DNA of 64,000 nt from Sphingopyxis sp. Root154 (GTDB lineage: Bacteria; Pseudomonadota; Alphaproteobacteria; Sphingomonadales; Sphingomonadaceae), in NCBI RefSeq assembly GCF_001427105.1, contig NZ_LMGI01000002.1:1323411-1387410 (forward strand), read 5' to 3'. The position numbers and the translations under genes are program-made. This document shows positions 53,433 through 61,615 of the stretch, piece after piece. The notes under the pieces are model-generated. The model did not search any database and was not told the DNA's origin. It was given only the letters and a program-made list of their open reading frames with translations. The stretch's first letter is position 1. Each line of letters starts with the position of its first letter.

Positions 53433-53825
53433 GAAGGTGCCCTCTTCTTCTTTATTCGGTTCGGCTGCGCGCGAGGCGCAGCGGGTCTCGGCCCCGAAAG
53501 CGCGTGCCTCCGGTCCAGTCTTGAAACAGTCCTCAATGTTGGACGGCCCTCTTCGAAGAGGACGGCCGCCCCTCCGGTCACCCGCATGATGAATGCGCGC
53601 GCCGGCTCCCTGTTATGTCTTGCGGACGAATGCCGACAGGCGCTCGACCGGAACAGGACCCGCTCCCGGGAAAATAATCGGTGATGATGGTTCCGGCCGC
53701 CGCATGATCTTTGTCACCCAGCGGCCGGTCTCGGGGGGAGAGCCTATCTTTGTATACTGAGTGGTATATAAGTCGTGTTGCGCTGCGTCAAGACCATTCT
53801 GTACCGGGTAGTAAAAATAATTCTA
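53433..53825 (-). other. 393-base region between tetR and the efflux operon
   Basis: No gene is supported here. From the predicted promoter at 53763-53791 the operon leader would run about 320 bases. It contains a perfect 14-base palindrome, CCTCTTCGAAGAGG (53548-53561), extended by GGCC arms, which could fold in the leader RNA. Near the tetR stop, TAGTA and TACTA arms (53809-53813, 53824-53828) flank an A/T tract, a weak terminator-like element. Confidence 0.5.
53762..53791 (-). promoter_or_regulatory. Predicted promoter and TetR operator of the efflux operon
   Basis: On the minus strand TTGACG (53791-53786) and TATACC (53768-53763) are 17 bases apart. The -10 box lies inside ACTTATATACCA (53773-53762), an exact copy of the sequence over the tetR -10 box. 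TATAC-N6-GTATA (53753-53768) forms an inverted repeat next to it. Repression by the adjacent TetR is inferred. Confidence 0.6.
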
Positions 53826-54446
53826 CTAGCGCCCCGGCCACAGCTTGAGGCTGGTTTCGACGAGCCGCTCGAGTTCGGCGCGCGTCGCGCCGGCGCCCGC
53901 CTGCACTGACATGCCCTGGTTGACCGCGGTCAGGAACGCCGCAAGTCCTTCGGCGTCGGTGTCGGGCGGAAAATCGCCCTCTTCCTTGGCGCGCGCGAAG
54001 CGTTCGAGCATTGCGCGCTTCGCCGTCGCGCCGCGTTCGAGCACGGCCTGACGAATACATTCGGCCTCGGCACCGCAAGCGACCGAGGTGATCACGCCGA
54101 GGCAACCGTTCGGATTCTCCGGGCAGGTGTACATGTCGAGCGCCCCGTACATCAGCCGCTCGGCGACGCCGCGCGCGGTCGGCGCATCGAGCGCCGCATG
54201 CATATAGTCGGCCTTTTCGCGCTCATAGAGGTCGAGCGCCTTGTTGAAGAGGGCTTCCTTGTTACCGAAGGCTGCGTACAAACTCGGCTTGGTAATCCCC
54301 ATCGCCTCGGTCAGATCGGCCATCGACGCACCCTCATAGCCCTTCGACCAGAAGACGCGCAGCGCCGCCGCCAGCGCCATGTCGACGCAAAATTCGCGCG
54401 GACGGCCCTTGTGCGGTGTGGCGACGGTGGCTGTTTCGATTTCCAT
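53826..54446 (-). CDS. TetR-family transcriptional repressor
   Basis: A 206-residue regulator. The N-terminal helix-turn-helix (about 20-65: FWSKGYEGASMADLTEAMG, then PSLYAAFGNKEALF) is typical of TetR. The C-terminal ligand domain (about 75-200) contains NPNGCLGVITS, as in the AefR/TetR_C_16-like group. It is encoded just upstream of the efflux operon on the same strand. An identical 12-base sequence lies over the -10 boxes of both promoters, supporting autoregulation and control of the pump. No ribosome-binding site precedes the ATG, and the predicted start point is only a few bases away. Confidence 0.92.
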   Translation of the reverse strand: MEIETATVATPHKGRPREFCVDMALAAALRVFWSKGYEGASMADLTEAMGITKPSLYAAFGNKEALFNKALDLYEREKADYMHAALDAPTARGVAERLMYGALDMYTCPENPNGCLGVITSVACGAEAECIRQAVLERGATAKRAMLERFARAKEEGDFPPDTDAEGLAAFLTAVNQGMSVQAGAGATRAELERLVETSLKLWPGR

Positions 54447-54452
54447 AACGGC

Positions 54453-54484
54453 TGGTATATAAGTGGTAGATCGCAACTTGTCCA
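54453..54484 (-). promoter_or_regulatory. Predicted tetR promoter with operator
   Basis: On the minus strand TGGACA (54484-54479) and TATATA (54461-54456) are 17 bases apart. The -10 box is inside ACTTATATACCA (54464-54453), shared exactly with the efflux-operon promoter. The ATG at 54446 lies about where transcription should begin, implying a leaderless or very short-leader mRNA. Confidence 0.6.
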
Positions 54485-54496
54485 GTGGCGCGCCGA

Positions 54497-54877
54497 TCAG
54501 GCGAGCCGCGTATCGATCGGCAGCCCGCCCTTCAGCGTCAGCGTCACCGGCGTCCGCTCGGCGATGTCGGCGAGCCGCGCCTTTTGCTCGTCGTCGAGCC
54601 CCGCGATCGTCAGCACCCGATCGACCCTGAGGCCATCCTTGCTGAGCAATCGCAGGCCCACGTCGACCGATTCGAGCGGCCATCCCTTGCGGTCGGCGTA
54701 CATGCGCAATGTGATCGCCGTGCATGCGCCGAGTCCCGCGAGCAGGAAGTCATAGGGCGCCGGCCCCAGATTCTGCCCGCCCAGCCCCGGCCCTTCGTCG
54801 CCGATCAGGTCATGGCCGCTGACGTTGATCTCGGTACGATAATGATCCTTGCCAATGCGGGCGGTGCCATGGGCCAT
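54497..54877 (-). CDS. OsmC-like family protein lacking the second cysteine
   Basis: A 126-residue OsmC/Ohr-fold protein. The core helix is present: YDFLLAGLGACTAITLRMYA, with Cys52 at the peroxidatic position. The second conserved cysteine, usually in a CPV motif near the C-terminus, is replaced by Thr109 in AERTPVTLTL. Classical thiol peroxidase activity is therefore doubtful, as in the YhfA-like branch. It is followed 50 bases later, on the same strand, by the tetR gene, so readthrough is possible. Confidence 0.88.
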   Translation of the reverse strand: MAHGTARIGKDHYRTEINVSGHDLIGDEGPGLGGQNLGPAPYDFLLAGLGACTAITLRMYADRKGWPLESVDVGLRLLSKDGLRVDRVLTIAGLDDEQKARLADIAERTPVTLTLKGGLPIDTRLA

Positions 54878-55019
54878 GTTGCTGTCCTTTGCCGGAGGGC
54901 GGGTGGCGTTCAGCTATTCCGACACCGCTTCGAAACAGCAAGTGGAAACCCGGGCCGCGGCACCGGGGTGTCGCTTTTCGTCGACATTTCAGTTCTGCGC
55001 TGGCGAACGCGCAAGCATC

Positions 55020-55047
55020 TTGAACTAATCGCCAGGAATCCTACATT
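55020..55047 (+). promoter_or_regulatory. Predicted promoter of the small ORF at 55083
   Basis: TTGAAC (55020-55025) and TACATT (55042-55047) are 16 bases apart. The start point would be about 55054, some 30 bases before the ATG. The boxes match sigma-70 moderately (4/6 each). Confidence 0.4.
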
Positions 55048-55082
55048 GATTTCATCGTCAACAAGCGAAAGGAGGTGGTCGA

Positions 55083-55154
55083 ATGTCTCATTGTCCCACG
55101 CCGCATGCGGCAGATTTGAGCACGACCTTCCTCGCGGGGGTCCGACTCGGATAA
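55083..55154 (+). CDS. Possible stand-alone 23-residue small protein
   Basis: An ATG-started frame of 23 codons plus TAA (begins MSHCPTPHAADL, ends AGVRLG). It is preceded by AAAGGAGGTG, a near-perfect complement of the 16S rRNA 3' end, at seven-base spacing; this is the strongest ribosome-binding site seen in the window. A promoter-like pair lies upstream and an intrinsic-terminator-like hairpin 26 bases downstream, so the whole unit is about 160 bases. No family is recognised. It could instead be a small RNA that uses or mimics the anti-Shine-Dalgarno interaction. Confidence 0.5.
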   Translation: MSHCPTPHAADLSTTFLAGVRLG

Positions 55155-55180
55155 TCGTCCGCGAACAGGCACGACAATGG

Positions 55181-55208
55181 AAGGGCTGCTCCGAAAGGGG
55201 CAGCCCTT
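55181..55208 (+). terminator. Hairpin terminator of the small ORF unit
   Basis: AAGGGCTGC (55181-55189) pairs perfectly with GCAGCCCTT (55200-55208) around a 10-base loop and is followed by a short U-containing stretch (TGTCCTT). Confidence 0.7.
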
Positions 55209-55341
55209 TGTCCTTGGGACTACCGAACAGCCTCCCTCGTCAGGTTACCGTCAGAAACCGGCGCTACAGATGCGCGATGGGAGGGGCCGACGCCATGGCA
55301 CCGATGCAAGCGAGGTTTGATTTCGCAACTTTGGAAAATGG

Positions 55342-55415
55342 TGGAGGCCCGAGCCGGAATCGAACCGGCGTGCACGGATTTGCAATCCGCTGCGTCACCA
55401 CTCCGCCATCGGGCC
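55342..55415 (-). tRNA. tRNA-Cys (anticodon GCA)
   Basis: A 74-base cloverleaf on the minus strand. The acceptor stem GGCCCGA pairs with TCGGGCC, the discriminator is U73, and CCA is encoded. The anticodon loop contains TTGCAAA with GCA in the centre, and the T loop is GGTTCGATTCC. The U73 discriminator is the main identity element for cysteinyl-tRNA synthetase. It is single, with no neighbouring tRNA, and antisense to the pcm-tolC direction. Confidence 0.97.
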
Positions 55416-55598
55416 TCATGCCAAATTACCGCATCCTTTTCGGGACGGGCCGGGTGTTGGACGGCGCCGCTAGTGAGGGGCTTTGGCTGCCTTGTCAAGG
55501 ATTCGCCGGAACCGCGCCGCCCGGGCCGCGGCGCAGCGCGCGATGAGGGTTGGCGGCACCCCTATTGGCAGCTATGCGACACGCGATGCGGCTGCGGG

Positions 55599-55622
55599 GC
55601 TGTATTACTATTGCAATACAGC
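55599..55622. promoter_or_regulatory. Operator-like inverted repeat upstream of pcm-tolC
   Basis: GCTGTATT (55599-55606) and AATACAGC (55615-55622) are perfect inverted arms with an 8-base spacer, 60-83 bases before the pcm start. It lies in the only AT-rich stretch of the region. A binding protein is not known. Confidence 0.45.
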
Positions 55623-55681
55623 ATTGCTTCGGCTAAAGCTGCCCCGCAAAGGTTCATATTCCAGGGAATTGGAAAAGGCTG

Positions 55682-56344
55682 ATGGCGACGAAGTTTAGCG
55701 AAATCACTGCGGCAGAGATGCGCGCTGCCATGATCGACAGCCAGCTGAGGACCAACGATGTCATCGACCCCGCCGTGATCGGAGCGATGGCCGCGGCACC
55801 GCGCGAGGCCCATGTGCCCGCCGCGCTCGCCGGCGTCGCCTATATGGACCGCCCGATCGCGCTGGGCCACGGCCGCGCATTGAACGCGCCGCTGGTCACC
55901 GGCCGGATGCTGGTCGCGGCGGCGATCCGCCCCGGCCAGCGCGTGCTGCTGGTTGGCAGCGCGACGGGCTATACCGCCGGACTGCTCGCGCTGCTCGGCG
56001 CCGAAGTGCATGCCGTCGAGGAACAGGCCGAATTGATGGCGGCGGCGCAGGGCGCGGTCACCAAGGACAATATCCGCTGGACCCGGGGACCGCTGGCCGC
56101 CGGCGCGCCCGATGCGGCGCCGTTCGACCGCATCATCATCGAGGGCGCGATCGAAACGCTGCCCGACACGCTGGTCGCGCAGCTCGCCGACGGCGGCCGG
56201 TTGATCGCGGCGCGCCGCGAAGGCGCGGTGACGCGGCTGGTCGAGGGCGTGAAGGCCGGCGGCGCGGTTGCGCTGCGCAGCTTCGCCGACATGGACGTCG
56301 CGCCGCTGCCAGGCTTTGCGGCGCCGGTCGCTTTTCAGTTTTAA
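55682..56344 (+). CDS. pcm: Protein-L-isoaspartate O-methyltransferase family protein
   Basis: A 220-residue class I methyltransferase. The PCMT features MIDSQLRTNDV (17-27), PREAHVP (about 40-46), YMDRPIALGHGRALNAP and the SAM motif VLLVGSATGYTAGLLA (about 88-103) are seen. PCMT uses SAM to repair isoaspartyl residues; some alphaproteobacterial members beside tolC have diverged, so the substrate is uncertain. It is followed 36 bases later by tolC, and the pair is a probable operon. Confidence 0.9.
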   Translation: MATKFSEITAAEMRAAMIDSQLRTNDVIDPAVIGAMAAAPREAHVPAALAGVAYMDRPIALGHGRALNAPLVTGRMLVAAAIRPGQRVLLVGSATGYTAGLLALLGAEVHAVEEQAELMAAAQGAVTKDNIRWTRGPLAAGAPDAAPFDRIIIEGAIETLPDTLVAQLADGGRLIAARREGAVTRLVEGVKAGGAVALRSFADMDVAPLPGFAAPVAFQF

Positions 56345-56380
56345 GGCCACTTCCTTCCTTGTTTCGGGGCTGACATCTTT

Positions 56381-57874
56381 ATGAACGATAATAATAAGAA
56401 ACAGCCCCTTCGCCGGTCCAGCTGGCTCACCGGCCTCGCGATCGGCGCGCTGATGCTGCCCGCGGCGGCGCAGGCCGAAACGCTGCAGGGTGCGCTGGCC
56501 AAGGCCTATGAAAACAACCCGACACTGACCGGCGCGCGCGCGGGGCAGCGCGCGAATGACGAGAATGTCCCGATCCAGAAGAGCTTCGGTCTTCCTGAGG
56601 TCAACACCCGCGCCGATTACGAAGAAAATATCATCGTCCCGGGCAACAGCTTCAACTCGCCGATGCGGTCGGTCACGGGGTCGGGCCAATTGTCGGTGCC
56701 GATCTATCAGGGCGGCGCAGTCCGCAACGCCGTGCGCGCCGCCAAATTTCGCGTCGAAGCCGGGCAGGCCGACCTTCGCGCGACCGAAGCGAGCATTTTC
56801 TCGCAAACGGTCGGCGCCTATATGGACGTCATCCGCGACCAGGCGATCGTCCAGCTAAACCAGAAGAACGTCTCAGTTCTGCGCACCAACCTGCAGGCGA
56901 CGAGCGACCGCTTCGAGATCGGGGACCTGACGCGCACCGACGTCGCCCAGTCGGAGGCGCGGCTTGCGCTCGCCGAAGGCGATTTGCGCAACGCCGAAGC
57001 CAATCTGATTGGCAGCCGCGAATCCTATATCCGCCTTGTCGGCGACGCCCCGACCGACCTTCAGGCGCCCCCGACGCTGCCGAACCTGCCCGCGAGCGCC
57101 GAGGAAGCGGTGGCGATCGCGCTGAACAGCAATCCCGACATCGAATCGGCGAATCAGCTGGTCAACGCCTCGAAAGCCGATATCGGCGCCGCCAAGGCCT
57201 CGCGCGCGCCGAAACTGTCCGCGACGCTCAGCGGCAACTACAATAATTACCTCGGCTCGCTGAACAGCGGCGTCATCGGTGTTGGCGTGACACAGGAAAC
57301 CTCCGCCGCGGCGGCGGGCGTGTCGGTGACGCTGCCGATCTTCACCGGCGGCCGCCGCTCGGCGCAGGTGCGACAGGCGCAGTCGCGCGGCAGCCAGGCT
57401 ATCGAACAATATGTTGAAACCGAACGCGGCGTGATCGCGCAAACGCGCGGCGCCTATGCCGCGTGGCAGGCGAACGAACGGATCATCGCCGCGACGCAGC
57501 AAGCGGTGAGCGCCAACGCGCTCTCGCTCGAGGGTGTACGCGCTGAAAACAGCGTCGGCACACGGTCGATCCTCGACATTTTGAACGCCGAACAGGAATA
57601 TCTGAACACGCAGGTCCAGCTCGTGTCGGCGCAGCGCAACAGCTATGTCGCCGCCTTCTCGGTCCTCGCCGCGATGGGCAAGGCCGAAGCGCGCGACCTC
57701 GGCATCGGGGGCGGCGCGCTCTACGATCCCGAAGTCAATTACAGGCGCGTGCGCGGCGAGATCTGGGATTGGGCCGACGATCCGGCGCCGCAGCAGGTCG
57801 CGACCGACACGCGCGCCGTCCCGGCAGCGACAGCCAGCGTTCCCGTGGGTCCGCCCTCGCTGACGCCACAATAA
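56381..57874 (+). CDS. tolC: TolC-family outer-membrane channel protein
   Basis: A 497-residue protein with an N-terminal signal peptide (about 1-32, ending AAQAE). Two outer-membrane-efflux repeats follow (about 33-230 and 240-440), starting LQGALAKAYENNPTLTGARA as in TolC. There is no lipobox, unlike the NodT-type channel of the RND operon, so this is the general export channel for type I secretion and pumps. The C-terminal tail is acidic then proline-rich. Coupled location with pcm is common in this order. Confidence 0.95.
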   Translation: MNDNNKKQPLRRSSWLTGLAIGALMLPAAAQAETLQGALAKAYENNPTLTGARAGQRANDENVPIQKSFGLPEVNTRADYEENIIVPGNSFNSPMRSVTGSGQLSVPIYQGGAVRNAVRAAKFRVEAGQADLRATEASIFSQTVGAYMDVIRDQAIVQLNQKNVSVLRTNLQATSDRFEIGDLTRTDVAQSEARLALAEGDLRNAEANLIGSRESYIRLVGDAPTDLQAPPTLPNLPASAEEAVAIALNSNPDIESANQLVNASKADIGAAKASRAPKLSATLSGNYNNYLGSLNSGVIGVGVTQETSAAAAGVSVTLPIFTGGRRSAQVRQAQSRGSQAIEQYVETERGVIAQTRGAYAAWQANERIIAATQQAVSANALSLEGVRAENSVGTRSILDILNAEQEYLNTQVQLVSAQRNSYVAAFSVLAAMGKAEARDLGIGGGALYDPEVNYRRVRGEIWDWADDPAPQQVATDTRAVPAATASVPVGPPSLTPQ

Positions 57875-57952
57875 AGCTTGGCAAGACGCGCCCCCAATCG
57901 GTAAGAAGACGGTTAACCATCCGGTAATCGCGATGGTTTAGGGGGCTTGGTT

Positions 57953-58372
57953 ATGGGCGATATGTCGCGGGAACCTTCGATGGAAGATATCTTGTCGTCG
58001 ATTCGGCGCGTGATCGCTCGTGACGAGGCGCCGGGTTCGGCACGCGAGATCCGCGTCCCCGAAGCCGACGATATTCTCGACCTTCAGGATGAAGAAGACC
58101 GGGCCGATGTTGCGCCCGCGGCCGGGGAGCTCGTTTCCGAAGCCAGCGCCGATGCCGCGCGCCAGTCGCTCGAAGCGCTGACCGCTGCGGTGGCGCCTGC
58201 GGTCGCCGCTGCAACCGTTGCAGCCCCGGCGGTCGCCGGCCGCACGATGGAGGATGTCGTCCTCGACGCGCTGCGCCCGATGCTCAAGGACTGGCTCGAC
58301 GCCAACCTGCCCGCGCTGGTCGAGGCGATGGTCGCTAAGGAAATCAGCCGCATTACCGGCAAGCGGCTCTAA
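57953..58372 (+). CDS. DUF2497/PopZ-like polar organizing protein
   Basis: A 139-residue protein. The N-terminal motif EPSMEDILSSIRRVIARDE (about 7-25) and the C-terminal helices (LDALRPMLKDWLDANLPALVEAMVAKE, split around residue 112-130) are the two conserved parts of DUF2497/PopZ. An acidic, alanine-rich variable linker lies between them. PopZ forms polar condensates that recruit chromosome-partitioning and cell-cycle proteins in Caulobacter; the same role here is inferred. GGGGG precedes the ATG. The stop directly abuts that of convergent nudC with no spacer. Confidence 0.88.
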   Translation: MGDMSREPSMEDILSSIRRVIARDEAPGSAREIRVPEADDILDLQDEEDRADVAPAAGELVSEASADAARQSLEALTAAVAPAVAAATVAAPAVAGRTMEDVVLDALRPMLKDWLDANLPALVEAMVAKEISRITGKRL

Positions 58373-59242
58373 CTAGCCAGCCCAATCTTCCAGCAAGTAA
58401 CGCGCGATCGCCAACGGCGGCGGCGCCATGAAGGGCGCGCCCATGTCGCCCGCGAGCGCGGCGCGCACCTCTGCCCTGTCGACCCACATCGCCGCCTCGA
58501 TCTCGGTCGTGTCGAGCGTCAGCGCCGGATCCTTCGCGATCGCGCGGCACCCGATCATCAGCGATGAGGGGAAAGGCCAGGGCTGGCTTGCGACATAGGT
58601 GACGTCCGAAACGCGGATGCCCGCTTCCTCGAACAATTCGCGCGCGACCGCTTCCTCGAGCGATTCGCCGGGCTCGACAAACCCCGCGAGCGCCGAGAAG
58701 AATCCGGGCGGAAACCCGCCCTGCCGCCCGACGAGTACGCGCCCCTCGCATTCGGCGAGCATGATCACGACGGGGTCGACGCGCGGGAAATGCTCGGCGT
58801 TGCAGCTTCCACAGCGCCGCCCCCACCCGCCGCGAAACAGGTCGGTCGGCGATCCGCACACCGCGCAGAAACTGTGCCGGGCGTGCCAGTCGAGCAAGCT
58901 GCGCGCACCGCCGTAAAGCGCCGCCTCTTCGCCCGACAGCAAGGGCAGCAGCCGCATCACGGTGCGCGACCGCGCATCGATGCGCGCGCCCGCGGCGGCC
59001 TCGCGGACGAAATGCGGGATCCCCGCGTCGTCGATCCCGAGCAGCATCAGCGCCCGCTCGTCGGCGGGGTCGAGCGGCTCCCACAAGAGACCGCCGCCGC
59101 CGCCCGGAACGAAGTCGATGCCGTCGAGCACGAGACAGCGCGCCCGCGGATCCGCTGCCGCCACGGCGAACGCCGCCTCGTTGGTGCGAAGCTGATCGGC
59201 GCGGTCGAGCCACGCCCCGGTGAAACCGAGCGGCAAAGGCAT
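58373..59242 (-). CDS. nudC: NAD(+) diphosphatase NudC
   Basis: A 289-residue Nudix hydrolase that cleaves NAD(H), and possibly NAD caps on RNA, to nicotinamide mononucleotide and AMP. Zinc ligands Cys126, Cys129, Cys144 and Cys147 are present. The Nudix box GFVEPGESLEEAVARELF runs from 187 and ends EEAG at 205-208, and the NADH-specific SQPWPFPSSLM follows. The start shares one base with the stop of the serine hydrolase gene (TGATG), giving a coupled run with mutY. Confidence 0.95.
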   Translation of the reverse strand: MPLPLGFTGAWLDRADQLRTNEAAFAVAAADPRARCLVLDGIDFVPGGGGGLLWEPLDPADERALMLLGIDDAGIPHFVREAAAGARIDARSRTVMRLLPLLSGEEAALYGGARSLLDWHARHSFCAVCGSPTDLFRGGWGRRCGSCNAEHFPRVDPVVIMLAECEGRVLVGRQGGFPPGFFSALAGFVEPGESLEEAVARELFEEAGIRVSDVTYVASQPWPFPSSLMIGCRAIAKDPALTLDTTEIEAAMWVDRAEVRAALAGDMGAPFMAPPPLAIARYLLEDWAG

Positions 59243-60528
59243 CAGCGGGTCACATCCTTGAAGAAAGTCTCGCCGAACTTGCCCTGGAACGACACCGCGT
59301 CGGGCGGCATGATCTGCGTATAGCCGCCGACGCGATAGCCGAGCCCCCGGTGGACGAAACCGATCGTCCCGGCCGCCCCCGCCCAGCCGAAAATCCCCTC
59401 GCCCCCCGGCGAGGTCGGCAGCGACACGCGGCCGCCCGCGCCAAAGCCCTGCCCGTCGATGAAGCTCCCCTTGCGGTCGACGCTTTCGGCGATGAGGTTC
59501 GACATCGCGAGCCGCGCGGTCTCGCGCTTCATTACGCGTTTCCCGCCCGTTTCGCCCTCACCCAGCAGCATCGCGAGGAAGCGGTCGTAATCGCGTGCGC
59601 TCGACACGAGCCCGCCGCCGCCGAACGGATAGGGCGGCGGGTCGAGATAGATCGAACTCGCCGCGGGATCGAAGGGGATCAGCGCGCCGCCGAAGGGCGC
59701 ATAATTGCTGGTGAAGCGCCCCACATCCTTCGCGGCCACCATGAAACCCGTGCTCGCCATACCGAGCGGATCGAACAATCGCGCTTTCAGAAAGGCGTCG
59801 AACGGCTGGCCCGATACGACCTCGATCAGCCGCCCCATCAGGTCGAGGCTGATCGAATAGCTCCATTTCGTCCCCGGTTCATAGACGAGCGGCAGCGCCG
59901 CGAGCCGGTCGGCCATGACGGCAAGGCTCGGCGCGGGGGTCACCGGCGCGAAGCCCGGGATCGGCAGACGGCTCGCCTGCCCGCCGGTGATGCCATTGTC
60001 GTCATAGGCCTTTTTGATCGGCCCCTTCTGGATGATATTATAGCCGAGCCCCGCGGTGTGCGTGAGCAGCTGACGCACCGTGATCGGGCCTTTTGCCGGG
60101 CGTACATCGGTGATCGATCCATCCGGCGTGTTCTGCACCTTCATATTCGCAAAGGCGGGCAGGAAATCGGCGATCGGCTGGTCGAGCGTCATCTTGCCGT
60201 CCTCGATCAGCAGCATCGCGGCGATGCCGGTAACGGGCTTGGTCATCGAATAGAGGCGCCACAAAGTATCAGGACCGACGGGCGTAGACGAATCGTTCGA
60301 TTGCACCCCCGCGCCGAAAAAGACCGCGGCGTCCTGCCCCTTGCCGATCGCGGCAAGCGTACCCGCAAGTTCGCGGCGGTCGACAAAGCCTCTGATGAAC
60401 GCGTTAGTCGCAGGATAGAGCGCGGCGCCGTCGACCTTCCACGCCAGCGCGGCGCGCGGCAGCAGCACCCCCGCACCCGCCAGCGCCATTCCACCCATCA
60501 GCGCGCGGCGCGACACCATCATGTTCAT
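59242..60528 (-). CDS. Beta-lactamase-fold serine hydrolase
   Basis: A 428-residue exported hydrolase of the class C beta-lactamase/EstB esterase family. A twin-arginine-like signal (SRRALMGGMALAGAG, about 6-20, ending ALA) is present. The catalytic SxxK is Ser94-Lys97 in LYSMTKPV, and Tyr224 in SYSIS is the probable second catalytic residue. Substrate is unknown; most such proteins are esterases or peptidases. It overlaps mutY upstream (ATGA) and nudC downstream by one base. Confidence 0.9.
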   Translation of the reverse strand: MNMMVSRRALMGGMALAGAGVLLPRAALAWKVDGAALYPATNAFIRGFVDRRELAGTLAAIGKGQDAAVFFGAGVQSNDSSTPVGPDTLWRLYSMTKPVTGIAAMLLIEDGKMTLDQPIADFLPAFANMKVQNTPDGSITDVRPAKGPITVRQLLTHTAGLGYNIIQKGPIKKAYDDNGITGGQASRLPIPGFAPVTPAPSLAVMADRLAALPLVYEPGTKWSYSISLDLMGRLIEVVSGQPFDAFLKARLFDPLGMASTGFMVAAKDVGRFTSNYAPFGGALIPFDPAASSIYLDPPPYPFGGGGLVSSARDYDRFLAMLLGEGETGGKRVMKRETARLAMSNLIAESVDRKGSFIDGQGFGAGGRVSLPTSPGGEGIFGWAGAAGTIGFVHRGLGYRVGGYTQIMPPDAVSFQGKFGETFFKDVTR

Positions 60529-61568
60529 GCGTCTCTCTCCAGCATCTTGTCGGTCAGCTTGCGATAGAGCGTTGGCAGCCCCGCCGCGTCAAGGTCCGCG
60601 ATCGGCCACCATCCGCCTTCCGTTGCGGCATCCCGGGCTTCCGGGGGACCTTCGGGGGGTGCCTCGCGCCGCACCAATGTCAGCGTGAGGTCGAAATGGG
60701 TGAAACCATGATCGACGCTGACGATTCCCGACTCGGACGATCGCGCGTCGGTCCAGTCGCCGCCGGGCAGCGCGCGCATGCCGCCGAGCATGCCCTTGCC
60801 CGGCCGGCGGACGAGCCAGATCTGCGCATCGCGCTCGATCCAGTGCGCCAGCCCATGCCGATGCGGCTTCGCCTTCTTCGGCGGCTTCACCGGCAGGCGC
60901 TCGATATCCGCCCGCCCGCGCGCGCGGCAGTCGGCCATCAGCGGGCAGATCGCGCATGCCGGGCCGCGCGGCGTGCAGATGGTCGCGCCAAGGTCCATCA
61001 GCGCCTGCGCAAAATCGCCCGGCCGTTCCGCCGGAACGAGCGGCGCGAGCGCGACGCGGATCTCGCGCTTCGCCATCGGCAGCGGGGTTTCGATCAGGCG
61101 GTGGCGCGCGATCACGCGCTCGATATTGGCGTCGATGACCACCGCGGCGCGTCCGAAGGCGATCGCGGCGACCGACGCCGCGGTATAATCGCCGATCCCC
61201 GGCAGCGCGCGCAGCGCCGTCTCGCTGTCGGGAAATATCCCGCCATGGTCGCGAACGACCGCGCGCGCGCAGGCGAGCAGATTGCGCGCGCGGGCATAAT
61301 AGCCAAGCCCCGCCCACGCCGCCATGACATCCGCATCGTCGGCCGCCGCCAGATCGGCGACTGTCGGCCAGCGCCCGGTAAAGCGCGCGAAATAGCGCGC
61401 GACCGCGGCGACGGTCGTCTGCTGCAACATGACCTCGGCCAGCCAGATACGATAGGGATCGGGTTGCTGATCGCTCCCCGGCGCGATGCGCCACGGCAGC
61501 ACCCGCGCCGACCGGTCGTACCAGCCGAGCAGCCGCCCTGCGAAGTCGTCTTCGATGTCGTCGATCAT
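60525..61568 (-). CDS. mutY: A/G-specific adenine glycosylase MutY
   Basis: A 347-residue DNA repair enzyme removing adenine mispaired with 8-oxoguanine. Glu45 (AEVMLQQTT) and Asp146 (VIDANIERV) are the catalytic acids. The helix-hairpin-helix is LPGIGDYTA (122-130), and the [4Fe-4S] cysteines are Cys198, Cys205, Cys208 and Cys214. A Nudix-like C-terminal domain (about 235-345) recognises 8-oxoguanine. The start MIDDIEDDF at 61568 was chosen; a GTG seven codons earlier is possible. It is divergent from dciA. Confidence 0.95.
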   Translation of the reverse strand: MIDDIEDDFAGRLLGWYDRSARVLPWRIAPGSDQQPDPYRIWLAEVMLQQTTVAAVARYFARFTGRWPTVADLAAADDADVMAAWAGLGYYARARNLLACARAVVRDHGGIFPDSETALRALPGIGDYTAASVAAIAFGRAAVVIDANIERVIARHRLIETPLPMAKREIRVALAPLVPAERPGDFAQALMDLGATICTPRGPACAICPLMADCRARGRADIERLPVKPPKKAKPHRHGLAHWIERDAQIWLVRRPGKGMLGGMRALPGGDWTDARSSESGIVSVDHGFTHFDLTLTLVRREAPPEGPPEARDAATEGGWWPIADLDAAGLPTLYRKLTDKMLERDA

Positions 61569-61615
61569 GCTGGAAGTCTGGACGCTCACCCCCCGCCTAT
61601 GGCATGGCACCCGGC

